A stretch of DNA of 64,000 bases from Rotaria sp. Silwood1 (GCA_905250075.1 CAJNOP010000857.1:18688-82687); one strand, 5' to 3'. Positions 26,183 through 37,597 are shown, counted from the first letter of the stretch. Notes: generated from the sequence alone by a model not told the origin. Numbers and translations: made by a program.

Positions 26183-26968
26183 ATGAACACAACGTCTTCT
26201 CCAACTGCAACACAAAACATGTCCAACAATTACAACGAAATGTTGGATGCCTATATAAAAAAGCGATTGAACCTTGTTCCAAATGGTGGACACCCATGTA
26301 TGCAAAAGCAGCTTTGCAAGAAAGGTTCACAGTGTCCATTCATTGGTCTGCCAAACGATACATGTTTGTATCATCTAACAGGCGAGTGTCGTTTCGGGAA
26401 AAAATGTCGAAATACCCATTATGATGAATACGCAAAAATCTACAAGGATGCAAAAGAAGAATTTAAGAAGAAGATAGAAGAGAATAGTTCGAATGCTAAG
26501 AAAGAAATAGAACTCGATAGACAATGGTTGGACAAAAATACTCGAGTATGTCCCACTTGTGTTGTACCAGTCGAAAAGATCGATGGTTGTCCGTCCATGT
26601 CGTGTCCAGTCTGCCGAACGCAGTTCAATTGGGACCAAATGCAACATGCAAAAGGGGCTGCTAATCTACACAAATTTGAACAAGCACTGAAAGAAGCAGC
26701 AAACCTGCGCCTACAATCGCCAGCTGTATCAAGAGTAAATGTGATCGTTGTTGCAATGACGGGAAAACGGTATGTCGTAACTCTTACGTCATCCGATGCT
26801 CGAATCGAAGAAATTATGAAAGAGATGGCGAAACAAACAAAGATTCCGGTTGAAAAACAACGGTTGTTATCCGGTGGCAAGGATTTAAGGAAAGAAAGGT
26901 CAATCACCGAATATGGTATTAAAAATGGCAGCACTATATTCTTAGTTTTGCGTTTACCTGGCGGTTAA
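26183..26968 (+). CDS. CCCH / RING2(Rcat)-like / ubiquitin-like fusion protein ending in Gly-Gly
   Basis: An intronless 261-residue protein started at ATG 26183; ATG 26219 is an alternative, and the frame extends upstream without an ATG. Residues 39-51 hold a partial CCCH-like Cys set; 61-79 fit C-x7-C-x5-C-x3-H, a canonical CCCH zinc finger that often binds RNA. A charged helix follows. Residues 123-144 read C-x2-C-x9-C-x4-C-x2-C and resemble RBR RING2/Rcat, including the DGC position that carries the catalytic Cys in RBR ligases. The final zinc ligands (FCWxC) are replaced by FNWDQM, and no RING1 or IBR is present. Residues 185-261 are a clear ubiquitin fold with TGK, KQRLL, GGK and LVLRLPGG, ending exactly at Gly-Gly. 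Lys-11 and Lys-48 equivalents are kept (K195, K233). It may be a self-modifying ligase or a conjugatable tag; both are inferences. It looks less AT-rich than its neighbours. Confidence 0.85.
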   Translation: MNTTSSPTATQNMSNNYNEMLDAYIKKRLNLVPNGGHPCMQKQLCKKGSQCPFIGLPNDTCLYHLTGECRFGKKCRNTHYDEYAKIYKDAKEEFKKKIEENSSNAKKEIELDRQWLDKNTRVCPTCVVPVEKIDGCPSMSCPVCRTQFNWDQMQHAKGAANLHKFEQALKEAANLRLQSPAVSRVNVIVVAMTGKRYVVTLTSSDARIEEIMKEMAKQTKIPVEKQRLLSGGKDLRKERSITEYGIKNGSTIFLVLRLPGG

Positions 26969-26996
26969 GATTAATATAATTATGTACTATTAACAG

Positions 26997-27096
26997 NNNN
27001 NNNNNNNNNNNNNNNNNNNNNNNNNNNNNNNNNNNNNNNNNNNNNNNNNNNNNNNNNNNNNNNNNNNNNNNNNNNNNNNNNNNNNNNNNNNNNNNN
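26997..27096. other. Assembly gap, 100 Ns
   Basis: Exactly 100 undetermined bases, the usual placeholder for a gap of unknown size. It begins 28 bp after the preceding stop codon, so linkage across it depends on scaffolding. Confidence 0.99.
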
Positions 27097-29376
27097 TTAT
27101 ATATGATGTTAAAGACATGTTGTTATTTTCTATAAAAAAAAAAAAAGAATTTTTCTCTGTATCTAAAAATCTTTTTTTTCTCAATGGGGTAGGGTGTTAT
27201 GTCCTGACATCTATATATATATGTACTGTTCATCTATTCTCTTTTCTTTCTTCTTCTTTGATGATATATATATATATATATGCATGCGATATTATGTACC
27301 GGTGGTGATTCTTTAAGTTTAAGAAATAAACAAACGTTTATGTTCTACATATTCGAACCCATGATTTGCCCTTAAAACAAGTATAATAAAAGTAGAACAT
27401 AACAGTATTCATATACGCTGCACACAATGAACAAATTAGAGTGACTTTAACTTTCTATTCATTTATACATATATGATCTGATAGTACTTGAAGCGTTGGT
27501 TACAAATGTATACTCTTTGTTTCAATAGGATTTCTTCTTTTTTGCAACAAACTTCAAACACTGAAAAGTCCATCTAGATAAGGGTGTTGATATGAGTCTT
27601 CATTTTTCACCTGAACCCATACGTGGAAGTGTGAGAATGTTCGATTATTTCAGCAAAAAGAAACGAAATTAGAAAAAAACTCAACAAGTAGTTTTGCAGA
27701 TCAAAATCAACTGATTCACATGAGATAAGACATTCGGTCGTATGTTCTGTCAGAAAAAGTAGATTGATTTACGAAAATCACTATAAGCACTTACTTTAAG
27801 TCTATATATTTATTGTCTTTACTGCGTTATCTATTTTGAATCTAGGAGCTTCACATGTTTATATTCAACTTTTGATACTGCATTGTGAAACTGAGAGATC
27901 TGATCAATCAAATTGATGGCTTGCAGAATCTGTCAAATAAAGTCGCTCGCCTGGATGATGAAAAGTTTTCGTCTAACTTTTGCGTAGTGAATGGTGTCAA
28001 ACTCAGTTGGGCCATCGATCACTGAACTCTATTGCGAAGAATGGCTGCTTAAAAGCTCTTTTCATCTTCTTGGTATGAGAAATTGCCGTGCGTTCAGATT
28101 TCCAGAAACATCTCATAGAGATTATGTTATCGGTGTCTGTTGAAAGAAAACTGAGAGCCATACTTCCAGCCACAAGTGCACTCAAAAGTGTGGAATCCAT
28201 TGTGAATTCGAAAAATTTTCTTCTCTCGCCCCGATGCAACGTCTTTTTTTCCGCTAGTTATTTCCCCAAAGCGTTCATAAAAGTCGACAAAATACCACCA
28301 TGGCGTTGACGCAGGTCGGTATTTCTCGCACACTTCTTCATACTCACTCTGACATTCAACCACACGCTAAACGACCGTTTTAGAAGATTTCTCACCGTTT
28401 CTCAGGTGCCGTATTACATCTGCATCGCAGTGCATTGTGGTAAATGGTCGGATACTCGATTATCAAACCGCTTAACGACCATTATCAAGTATACGATACG
28501 AGTGATCCCTCGAGGACGGGGTTACTACTGAAAATAAATTCTTTTTTTCGGAATGCTACATAATGTATTTATTCACACAATATTAAAAATAGATTGCGCA
28601 AGTCACAATGGACCATGCCGTAAGAAGAGAAAGTTGAAAGATGCGACTATCCATAGAACACCAGAAGAATGGCAATAAAACATACATACCTGTCAGATTG
28701 TATCCAAAATAGAAGATCCATATTCCATATATGTATGCAGATTATAATATTATCTCAAGAAACAGATAGAAGACAGTTACCCAACCTGGTCAGACAAAAT
28801 TTTTCAAAAACGCGTTTAAACGCCTAAAAACTCAATTAGTGAGCATTTTTGAGCGTTTTTAAAAAACTGGTCATGTAAACGTCAACTATTTTATTTTTAA
28901 GTAAATGAAAACTACTAAAATATCTACAGCCGTTTTATGGATCCTAATAAACGATTGAAAAAGCTACATCCAATGGGTTTTAACGCTTATTTTGTTTAGA
29001 ATGCGTTTTTTGCATAGAAATTCCGTAGTTTCAGACGTTTTTCATTAGCAATATTCCTTCAGTGTTCGGAACGTTGAATCAGACGTTAAGTTTTATATAA
29101 GATAATATTTTTTAGCGCGTGAATCTGCAATTCTTTTCTTAGTTTTCTATATGTAGAAAGATACCTTGATAACTCAAAAAAATTAAAGAATAGTATGGCT
29201 ATTCAACACCAAAATTTTCCTGTCGATTAGTTCTGTATATTTATAAACGCTTGCACGCTTACAATATCATATCAGCATTATTTGAATGCTCTTCCACATG
29301 GTAAATCAATAAATTCCAATAGATTAAAAGCTGAAGAAATACTGATGTGTTTAAATGATCAAAATATTGTGTTTCC
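27097..29376. other. Intergenic; base composition shifts toward higher GC
   Basis: No secure gene. From about 27.9 kb the sequence is visibly richer in G and C. Overlapping minus frames at 28003-28239 and 28127-28363 could be an old gene or element split by a frameshift, but I recognise no domain. Around 28,800 the palindrome-like GCGTTTAAACGC appears, which recurs in the element at 30.9 kb. Confidence 0.4.
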
Positions 29377-29377
29377 C

Positions 29378-29453
29378 GGTGTGAGTGTGGGCTATGGATA
29401 TGAGTAAACAGAAAAACCCAATACACAACCAAAACCCTACCCACATGCACCCC
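29378..29453. repeat. Telomere-like G/C hairpin, locus 6
   Basis: GGTGTGAGTGTGGGC on the left, and AACCCAATACACAACC with CCCTACCCACATGCACCCC on the right. An 8-bp perfect stem TGTTCCCG / CGGGAACA follows immediately to the right. Confidence 0.6.
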
Positions 29454-29846
29454 AGATGTTCCCGAGTGCTGTATTCGGCAACCGGGAACAACGGTATACT
29501 AGAAAATGCATGCACCACCAAAAGGCAAAATCCAAACAGTGATTCTTTCTGCTCATTAAACAAAAGCAACGCCCTCTGACAGCTACTCCATAAATTAGAA
29601 CTCACAAATCACATGACCGAACATCATATCACAGTTACACAAGAAACTAGAGACTTCGATAAAAGGAACCTTCACAACATCCATACGAATGCTTGGTAAC
29701 AGACTAAAACATCATGTCAACATAACCGGAAAAAAAGGAAACTTCCACTGTGGCCAGGTCTTTGCTCAACTCAATTTTACCGATTCAACCCCTGAATTCT
29801 ATATCTCCTTAAAGGGCAAGGCAGGAACCCAACATATACCCATCAG

Positions 29847-30215
29847 TCGATAGAGCGTCCCCAAAAACCCTAGGATTGACCCGAGCATGACTAGTACATG
29901 TCCGTATAATAAGCGAGAAAAGTCCTCCAGAAATGTTGATTAGTCCTTTTTATTGACCTATGAAAGCTCAGGATTCCATTTCTACATGAAGGACTGTGAT
30001 GGGACTCACTCATATACGCATGACTCGATAGAGTGTCCCCAAGGTCTCTAGGATTGGCTCGAACATGATTTGTACATGTCCTTATAATAAGAGAGAAAAG
30101 TCCCCCCGAAATTTGATTGGACGTTTTGTATTGACCAGTGAAAACCCGGAATTCGATTACTGCATGAAGGACTTGGAGGGGACCTATGCATGAGTCGATA
30201 GAGTTTCCCCAACAG
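29847..30215. repeat. Direct repeats, unit about 170-178 bp, two copies plus part of a third
   Basis: The start motif TCGATAGAG occurs at 29847, 30025 and 30195, each followed by GTCCCC or TTCCCC and a GGATTG motif. Copies 1 and 2 stay alignable for their whole length, sharing GTACATGTCC, ATAATAAG and AGAAAAGTCC. Copy 3 fades after about 30 bases. Confidence 0.75.
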
Positions 30216-30634
30216 CCATCGGATTGGCCGGATTATGGCCACTGGATCCGACTATAGGACAGCAGAAAAGTCGTTGAAAGTCAGACAGTTTCATTTTGAT
30301 TATGCTGTGGTGTCTTTGTCGGCCGTATGTTGCATAGCGGAATGTCGGGGGGTGAAATTTTTCGGGCATTTTTGATGTCGATGGTTAAGTGTACGGTCGT
30401 TTCTGATCGTCGTAATGTTCGATCTGGATAGTGGTTTGTTTGGGACGCTGAGATCTGTAGGGGACATGAACTCGAGTTCGGCATGCGTGTGGTTCACACT
30501 TCTGAGTGATAGTATATTGAATGGTGATTGAATATTAGCGTTTGTACGGAACCTTATATCAGTGGATGTTATTCGGCAGTCGCTGTTCCCGACTGCCAGG
30601 GAATAGCGCGTGGAAAATCAAGGTGTGACAGGTT

Positions 30635-30757
30635 TAAGTGGCATAAACGTTGAACAGATTAGAATTTGATCGGGTTAGAAAGTGAGCGTTTTCACGCCTA
30701 TATTAATGGAACGTGTTTGGTTCACAATTGCGGCTCCCGATTGTGACCCATTAACGT
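30635..30757. repeat. Diverged copy of the inverted-repeat element's arm
   Basis: AAGTGGCATAAACG and CGTGTTTGGTTCACAAT, then GCGGCTCCCGATTGT, resemble the left arm of the element at 30,914-31,411. The internal stretch TTCACAATTGCGGCTCCCG followed by ATTGTGA is itself an imperfect palindrome. Confidence 0.5.
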
Positions 30758-30913
30758 TTCGGAAAGATTGTCGAGAATGAGGCGTTTTTCTTGTATACGC
30801 GTACATGGCCAGAAAAAGTTTCGTTTTCGGTGGAGTGAAAATAGCGTGCGTTTAGTTTTTTTGCGTTTTCATGATGCAGTTTATTGGTCGTTTGTGGGTA
30901 GCAATGGGTAACC

Positions 30914-31411
30914 TCAAGTGGCATACAAAGACGATCTTGAAAAGTATAGTGTTTAAACGCATAAAAAAGGGCTTAAAATCCATAAAAAGTGGACGTGTTT
31001 GGCTCACAATCGCGGTCCCCGACTGTCAGCGAAAAACGACCACTTTTTGCCATTTTTGTGCGTATAAACGCGTTTTCAGCAAAAACACGCTTATAAACTC
31101 TTATAAACGCATAAAAAGAACATAAAAAGTAGTTATCTTTTTCCTTTTCGTGAACTGTGATTGTAATTATGATTATGATTTATGAGTATGAAAAAGATGA
31201 CAACTTTTTTATGATCGTCTTATGCGTTTATACGCGTTTAACACCGTTTTTTTGCTGAAAACGCGTTTAAACGCACAAAAAAGGCAAAAAGTGGTCGTTT
31301 TTCGCTGACAGTCGGGAACCGCGATTATGAGCCAAACACGCCCACTTTTATGGATTTTAAGCCCATTTTTATGCGTTTAAACGCATTTTTGAAAATGTTT
31401 GTCTACTTGGG
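30914..31411. repeat. Long inverted-repeat (foldback) element, arms about 195 bp
   Basis: The left arm (core 30,950-31,144) and right arm (31,189-31,392) are reverse complements with few mismatches, around a loop of about 45 bp. Shared arm motifs include GTTTAAACGCATAAAAA, GGGCTTAAAATCCATAAAA, CGTGTTTGGCTCA and GACTGTCAGCGAAAAACGAC. There is no coding frame. It fits a non-autonomous foldback or MITE-type element; no target duplication was identified. Confidence 0.85.
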
Positions 31412-33966
31412 TAGATTCCTATTTAGAACCATCGGTCCCATATGATCTTCCTGTCTTCAAGGGAAGCAAAACGATCAAAATATTGTGTCTGCCGAACATT
31501 CATTTGCTGCTATTTACGACAATAAACTGTATAAAAAGACAATTATACATTCTAGTTCTTGATCGTCTCGGCAACTGTCATGATTTTCCTGAGCTTCCTC
31601 GATGAACTTCCCAAGACCCATAAATCACGACAACCGTAAGTCTTTTTAAACGATATACTTGAAATCGTGCGTGTGCCGTCAATTCCACGATTGGTAGGAA
31701 CAGTATTACGGTTGTAATTATGACGCTGCGTTTTGTACAGCGAAATACAAATAGATTTTACACTAAAATTTGTACAAAACACAGGTCATTTTCTAACGGA
31801 CACTATAGGATCCACTGACATGTAAGGCCGTATATCCGAGTAAACTGCCGTAACGAACGTAAAAAGAAAAAAAAAACATCCATGCGCAAGGCCATACCTC
31901 TCATCATCGTCTAGATCGCTGATTCCGCATTCTGAATTCGACAAAAAGTAAAATAGAAATGATGCTCATGGCAAATAATTTCTAAACACTTTTTCATTAA
32001 AATTCACGTTTTTCGATTAAAAATCTCCTGCAAATGTGGAGATAGTTTTTAGTATTATCTTGTTCTACTCCACACCCATGTTCACAATTACAGACAACCA
32101 TAGCCATGCGGATTGGGCGACAATAACTTGAAATTCTTTTTTCTTCTCTGTAATAGAAAATTCGACAATAATATGGTTTTCTTGCATTGTTTTTGTCCAT
32201 ATCGCACGAAAACTTAAAATTATTTCATATGGCCACTTTCAACTTTAGAGCCTTATAGAGCTTGATTGAAAAGTCTTTAAACAGATTTTATCATAAACTA
32301 AAAGATATAGATTCTTCTTTTATTATGGCATTTTGTGGAACTCATATATATTTTCGAGGAAAATGATGAGTGTAGGTTTTAAGGTCAAGTTTTTGCGGCT
32401 CTTACCTCTCCATACAGACATCCCCCCATTAAAGACCATAGCAACGTAGGCCCACATTACAGACCGTAGCAACTTCGCCAAAAAAAAAGAAAAAAAGATT
32501 TCTGTTCGAAATATAGAGATAAAAAAGAAAGCATTTTCTGATAATCGATTATCATCAGAAAAGAACTATTATCTTTTAGAGAATTTAAATATGGGGTATT
32601 TTATGATTAGTATAATCAAACCAAAGAACATATGTGAGTTCCACATTTCAGCCTCAAAGGAGCTGGCTAACAAGCTTTTTAACCAAGAAAAAGGCTTTGG
32701 ATTTTTGGCATAAGTAGGTGTAAGTTTGTTTTGGTATAGAAATGCTCATGAGGTTCGCGAATCTTGCTCAACAATGCTCTACACTCTGTCAACTGATTTG
32801 GCAAAAATAAAATAGTTCAACATGTACTAAAGGCTATGAAAATATTGTGTGAAGCACAACTCACGACCATCTTTCGACTTCGTTGATGAGCAGTTGCTGT
32901 CATGTGGTAACGTATATAGCTTGTCATAAGCATATGCTGCTTATATTCAATGAGCGCAATATTTCAACTGAAAGGACTGTTTACGGCGAAGTAAGATAGA
33001 AAATAATGAGCGTTTATCAAACCATTTACGCTTCACGATAAGATATAATATAATGTGATCCGGTCAGTATTAACAGCGATTCTCTGAAGTTATTGTTTAT
33101 TCTCGTCGTAACACACCGTAAGGCATTGTTAACGACTGCTTTAAACAGTCACAGTAAAAACCTATCATTTTTGCGTCGTAATTTAAGTCATGGTCGAACG
33201 TGTGCGACCGATAATCATTTATCTGTGGCCCTTGCTTGACCAAGAGAACTCGAATCCAAAATTTTGAAAAATAAATTAGTCATGCAGGTCGTCGGTACAA
33301 GTCATCTCTAGCTTAATACGCTGATCATCGGTAGCTTGAGTGATCATCATCATCCTTGAGTGGTTATATTTAAATAACCGAATATTAATTGCACGAATCG
33401 ACCGTTGTAGCCAGGATCGTGAGTTGTTTCGCCGAAATATTTGCAACGTGAGAGAAATCCAATGAGTAAAAGGAACACCTACCTTCTGCTTAAATTTCAT
33501 CATAGCCTTTTTATATAGCGAAATGACGACATTTTTTTACTTGAATATATTCTTAACGCGATGAAAATTTTGCATTGACCACGTGAGAAGAGAAATAAAA
33601 CATTATTACCAATTGAGATTTATTTGAAAAGAATGAAAAAATTTGGAAGAAGGGTCTCCTGATAGTAGTGGAGAACACGAAAAACATTTTCTCTCAAACT
33701 TTGAATAACAGTACGTTGCTGCTTACTTTTCTTCCCTTGAGTCAATATAATTTACGCAGAAACATGACGTTGATAGAATCGCATGTTGTGCATGAAATGA
33801 ATAGCAATTGGACTTGCTACGTTTGTCTCTGAATACTCGTTGCGAGAAGACGCGATGGGTAGCGGGATGTTCGCCAATAAGACATTCGCCAATGGCGAAA
33901 GTACAGTAGACTTTCGTCAATTGGCTAAGTTCCAGGGAATGTATTGGCGAGAGTACAGTGAACTTG
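31412..33966. other. Repeat-rich intergenic DNA
   Basis: No supported gene. It contains the TIR element at 32,334-32,645. Next to the G-rich array are small direct and inverted copies of TTCGCCAAT and GGCGAAAGTACAGT at 33,870-33,960, including a perfect 15-base palindrome at 33,885-33,899. Confidence 0.45.
32334..32645. mobile_element. TIR element, short copy (about 312 bp)
   Basis: TGTGGAACTCATAT at the left end is the inverse of ATATGTGAGTTCCACA at the right end, apart from one base. The inside is non-coding and centres on the palindrome GATAATCGATTATC. A longer relative is at 42,029-42,827. It fits a MITE-type DNA transposon; the target-site duplication is unclear. Confidence 0.7.
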
Positions 33967-34220
33967 AGGGTGTGGGTGTGGGTGGGTGTGGGGGTGGGGG
34001 TGGGGGTGTGTATGGGGGTGGGTGTGGGTGTGGGTGTGGGTGTGTGGGTGTGGGTGTGGGTGTGGGCGTGGGTGTGAGTGTGGGTGTGGGTGTGGATGTG
34101 GGTGTGGGTGTGGGTGTAGGTGTGGGTATTGGTGGGGTGTAGGTGTATGGGTGTGAGTGTGAGTATGAGTGTGGGTGTTGGTGGGTGTTGGTGTGGGTGT
34201 GAGTGTGGGGTGTGGATGTG
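33967..34220. repeat. Long telomere-like G-strand array, locus 7
   Basis: About 250 bp of near-continuous GGGTGT repeats (TGTGGG register), with variants such as GGGCGT, GAGTGT, GGATGT and GGTATT toward the right. The matching C-rich arm is nearly absent; only CCACAGG and TCACACTGCAC follow. It is the longest array in the window. Open frames across it on both strands are artefacts of the repeat. Confidence 0.93.
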
Positions 34221-34961
34221 AGCGAGAGACCAGTGGGTTAATAGAAGACAAATTTCCACAGGTACATCTATAGTCACACTGCACTCGGATGTGATTTACG
34301 AGAATCTCTTTCCTGTAAGGATATATTGAGCTGGAATTTTTTGCCAAAGCAATGGTAAAACAGAACAAATGGAGCAATCTCAACAAAGTCTTAGTATAGG
34401 ACATTTCCTCGAATTGGCAAGATTGTGAAAAATGTCTGAGCGACAGAAGTCACTCCTCATCCAATGGATCCAGTTCATAGAAAAGCACTCAAATAAAACG
34501 GGTATACGATGTCCTCCCTTTCATTTACGTTTTTGTTCCGTTCTTTTTCTTCTAGTTTCCTTATTGTACGTCTATGTCCGTCTTTCCACCTGTTCATTGC
34601 CAGCCATATAATCCTTGTGTTGTTCGTTCGTGTGTCATGTTCCCATTTTCTAAGTGTTGTTATATTCTTGTCTCCTTGTCATCAGTTCATCCTGTTACAA
34701 GTATCTACGGACGCAATAAGCCAGTCATACCAAAAAAAAAGGAAACAGGCCTTGGTAAATATCGGTCAGCGACCGTCACAGACTTTGTCAGACGCTAACT
34801 GCGCGGTATTAGAAACCATCGCAAAAGCTAGCCGCAAACTAAGAAAGATGCAACTGATGCTGTTCAGAGACTGACACAGAATTTTGCACACATCAGTCAA
34901 AGAACATCATCCACGTTCACAGAGAGTAGTTTGAGACTTTCATCGAGATTGACAGAAGCAT

Positions 34962-35026
34962 GTCGGTGTGCATATGTGGATGTGACTCATGTTTATCCTC
35001 ACCCACACCTAAAACGACACCTCAAC
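34962..35026. repeat. Telomere-like G/C hairpin, locus 8
   Basis: GGTGTGCATATGTGGATGTG on the left, then CCTCACCCACACC and CGACACC on the right, in the same G-then-C order. Confidence 0.55.
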
Positions 35027-35511
35027 TACACTGTATAGGGCCATGCATGTTCGTCTCCTCATATTAGCAATTGGGAAGCAGAGCTTTTTCACGCAACTAG
35101 TATATGTTGTAACGAAATAAATCTTATTACGATTGTTTCACAACAGCTATGAAAAAACACCTACCGTCTGAATCTGATGAAGAGAATCAAGAAACTCACT
35201 TCGAATGCTCTCTATTTAATCGACGAACACCATGCGGTCGCTTTTTTCCTACTTCAAATGACATTTTGGTTGCTTCAAACAATCAAAATGATTCGAATGT
35301 TTATTCATTCAATTTAATACAGAGAAAAATAAAGTAAAACATGCATACAACTCATTGAAACAAAAAGAATTCTAAGAATAATGTTGATGGCGTGAGGTGA
35401 ACACAAAGATGTAAACATCATGTCCTCAGCGTTAAACATATGGCATCTGTGTTTTTCGGGAACCAACGATATTTTAGATCAGAAATTAAAAATGAGTCTC
35501 CAATGAGCACA

Positions 35512-35637
35512 GATGTTGGCGTGAGTGTAAAACGGCCAACAGAAACACTACAAGCCACACGCACACACCCACACCCACACCCACACGCACACGCACACCC
35601 CCACCCACACGCACACGCACACGCACACCCACACCCT
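35512..35637. repeat. Telomere-like locus 9, C-rich arm dominant
   Basis: A short G-rich left arm (GATGTTGGCGTGAGTGT) is followed by about 80 bp of CCCACA, CGCACA and CACACC repeats. It mirrors the asymmetry of locus 7 on the opposite arm. Confidence 0.8.
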
Positions 35638-35683
35638 TCAATAACATTAGTTTTTTCATTAGTTATGCTAGCTCAGACATTTT

Positions 35684-35736
35684 GAAATGTGTTCATTCGA
35701 TGCCACGTGAAAAACTGCATCGAATGAGCACATTTC
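35684..35736. repeat. Strong short hairpin
   Basis: GAAATGTGTTCATTCGATG pairs with CATCGAATGAGCACATTTC (19 bp, one mismatch) across a 15-base loop. It lies about 50 bp beyond locus 9. Confidence 0.75.
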
Positions 35737-37029
35737 GAAACGTTTAAGACAGCAAAAATAATGAATAAAACTTAATTTTATTGAAAAACCGAGTGTTTTT
35801 CTTCCATATGAAAAAAGTAAAGTTTTCAAATATTTTTTGTGATTCTCCAAGCAATTTTTGAATTTTTTTGTCACAAAAAGATGGCTCAAAGTGTTTTTGA
35901 AATATATAGTTTTGTAGAGCTCGTCGAGCTGTATCGAATCATGTAAAAATATCTAAGAAAAACATCTTATTTCGATTTTGAATTACTGACGCCTTACTTT
36001 TCTACATCAAAAAAGATGTCAAATTTCTGAAAATCTCGGAAGTTCGACATTAAAAGGTCTTCATAACCTTTATCATTTACTATCAATAAATGCAGTTTAT
36101 TACGGGCTTCAGTTTGGTGTAAAATACTTAGTGAAATTATTTGACCTTAAGGTCGAACCAGGGGGGCACAAAGGTTTTGCAACACTCTGTAAATTTATTT
36201 TTGACCACCAGATAAACGGTCCGCTTGAAATCAATGTTAGTGACTTTAGCATCGCAAGCCAAAACGTCGTAAAAAATCTCCTGATATACATGCTTACTGC
36301 AATATAATATTAGCTTTTTAGAACTTTGTTTTTTGATAATGACCCGTTTAAACTCTCTTTTAGATTTTCATAACAACTATCAAAGAAGGAAAAATTATCA
36401 CTTTAATATGAAAGTCAGTTTTAAAACCTTGTGTATATGTGTACATCTCTATGTGTTGTTAATTTCAAGTAGAAGATTCAGAAATCGTAACATATTAATA
36501 TTTTGTTAGTAAGCACTTCGTTTTATTTGAGCTAATGTAGATACAACTTTGCCGCATTTTGCTATCTTTCAACTGCGCTCTTTCCTCTTCGGATAAAATT
36601 TCAGTTGTGGCTTCGTCAGATTAGTTTGTAAAAATATAACAATACATATACAAGGCGCCCATTCAGGCTATAGCTTTGAATACTTTGATCATCAAAGTTT
36701 TCGACAGTTAATGAATTATTTAACTGATCTGCAAATTGAAGATTCTAGAAAATCGTTTGAGATATTGGTGAAAAACTACTTTCAAATGATACAAAATTAT
36801 GATACAAAAATAATTTTCTTCGAAGAAATTCAAAGAAACATCATCTTTGATTTGAAAATGAAATAAATAACAGTCAAATAGGGAACACTTTCGAATATTA
36901 GTTTTAGGATTTTCGTTTCCAGTAGCAAAACTCTAGAGCTGAAAAAGAAAAAAATTGAATTTCTATTATAAAATCATACATTTTCTTTTATTGTGGAACG
37001 TATTTTACTTCATCAACTCAGCTGATATA

Positions 37030-37597
37030 CAGGGTGTCCCAAAAGTAAGGAAACAGAAAAAAAATTGAATATCTCCATTACGGCTCGAGCAAACGAACTG
37101 ATTTTTTTTGTCAATGATAGAGGCATGTTCAAGCTTTATATCCATAAAGACATGCCTAGAGAGACCCTTTATTAAGTATCACCTAGTGATCTCAACAAAA
37201 ATAATTTACTTTTTCACAGATAGGAAAAAAAACAATATACAGAGTTGCGCAAAAGTCACTTTGTCGAAAAGAAAATTGAATATCTCCACTACTGCTCGAG
37301 CAAACCAGCTGATTTTATTACCAATGATAGAGGAATATTCAAGTTTTATATTGATAAAGACATGCCTGGGGAGATCCTTTATTAAGTATTATATTGTTTT
37401 TTCCTATCTGTGAAAAAGTAAAATTTTTTTGTTAAGATCACTAGGTGATACTTAACAAAAGGTCTCTCTAGGCATGTCTTTATGGATATAAAGCTTGAAC
37501 ATGCCTCTATCATTGACAAAAAAAATCAGCTCGTTTGCTCGAGCCGTAATGGAGATATTCAATTTTTTTTCTGTTTCCTTACTTTTGGGACATCCTG
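37030..37597. mobile_element. Palindromic Tc1/mariner-like MITE, 568 bp, TA-flanked
   Basis: Begins CAGGGTGTCCCAAAAGTAAG and ends with its near-exact inverse (CTTACTTTTGGGACATCCTG), with TA on both flanks. The arms are about 210 bp and highly similar (shared ATTGAATATCTCCATTACGG, GACATGCCTAGAGAG and others). Between them lies a more diverged direct copy of the left arm (about 37,250-37,390). It has no transposase. Ends and TA target fit the Tc1/mariner group. Confidence 0.85.

Larger units (their letters stand above)
34221..37029. other. Intergenic, repeat-rich; one possible small exon
   Basis: A plus-strand frame at 35149-35337 (62 codons, ATG just after a CAACAG acceptor-like site) has reasonable codon use but no domain. 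At 36,109-36,291 (minus) two frames are open. Telomere-like loci lie at 34,962-35,026 and 35,512-35,637, and a strong hairpin at 35,684-35,736. Confidence 0.4.

Noticed and set aside
28003-28363. Two overlapping minus frames with Cys/Trp-rich stretches
   Set aside because: No domain recognised; joining them needs an assumed frameshift.
33723-34404. Long open frames of Thr-His-Pro (minus) and Gly-Val or Gly-Cys (plus) repeats
   Set aside because: They are translations of the TGTGGG array, which has no stop in several frames; no non-repeat domain continues on either side.
36109-36291. Two alternative minus frames, one protein-like (VYQEIFYDVLACDAKV)
   Set aside because: No start, splice support or recognised family; could be an old element fragment.
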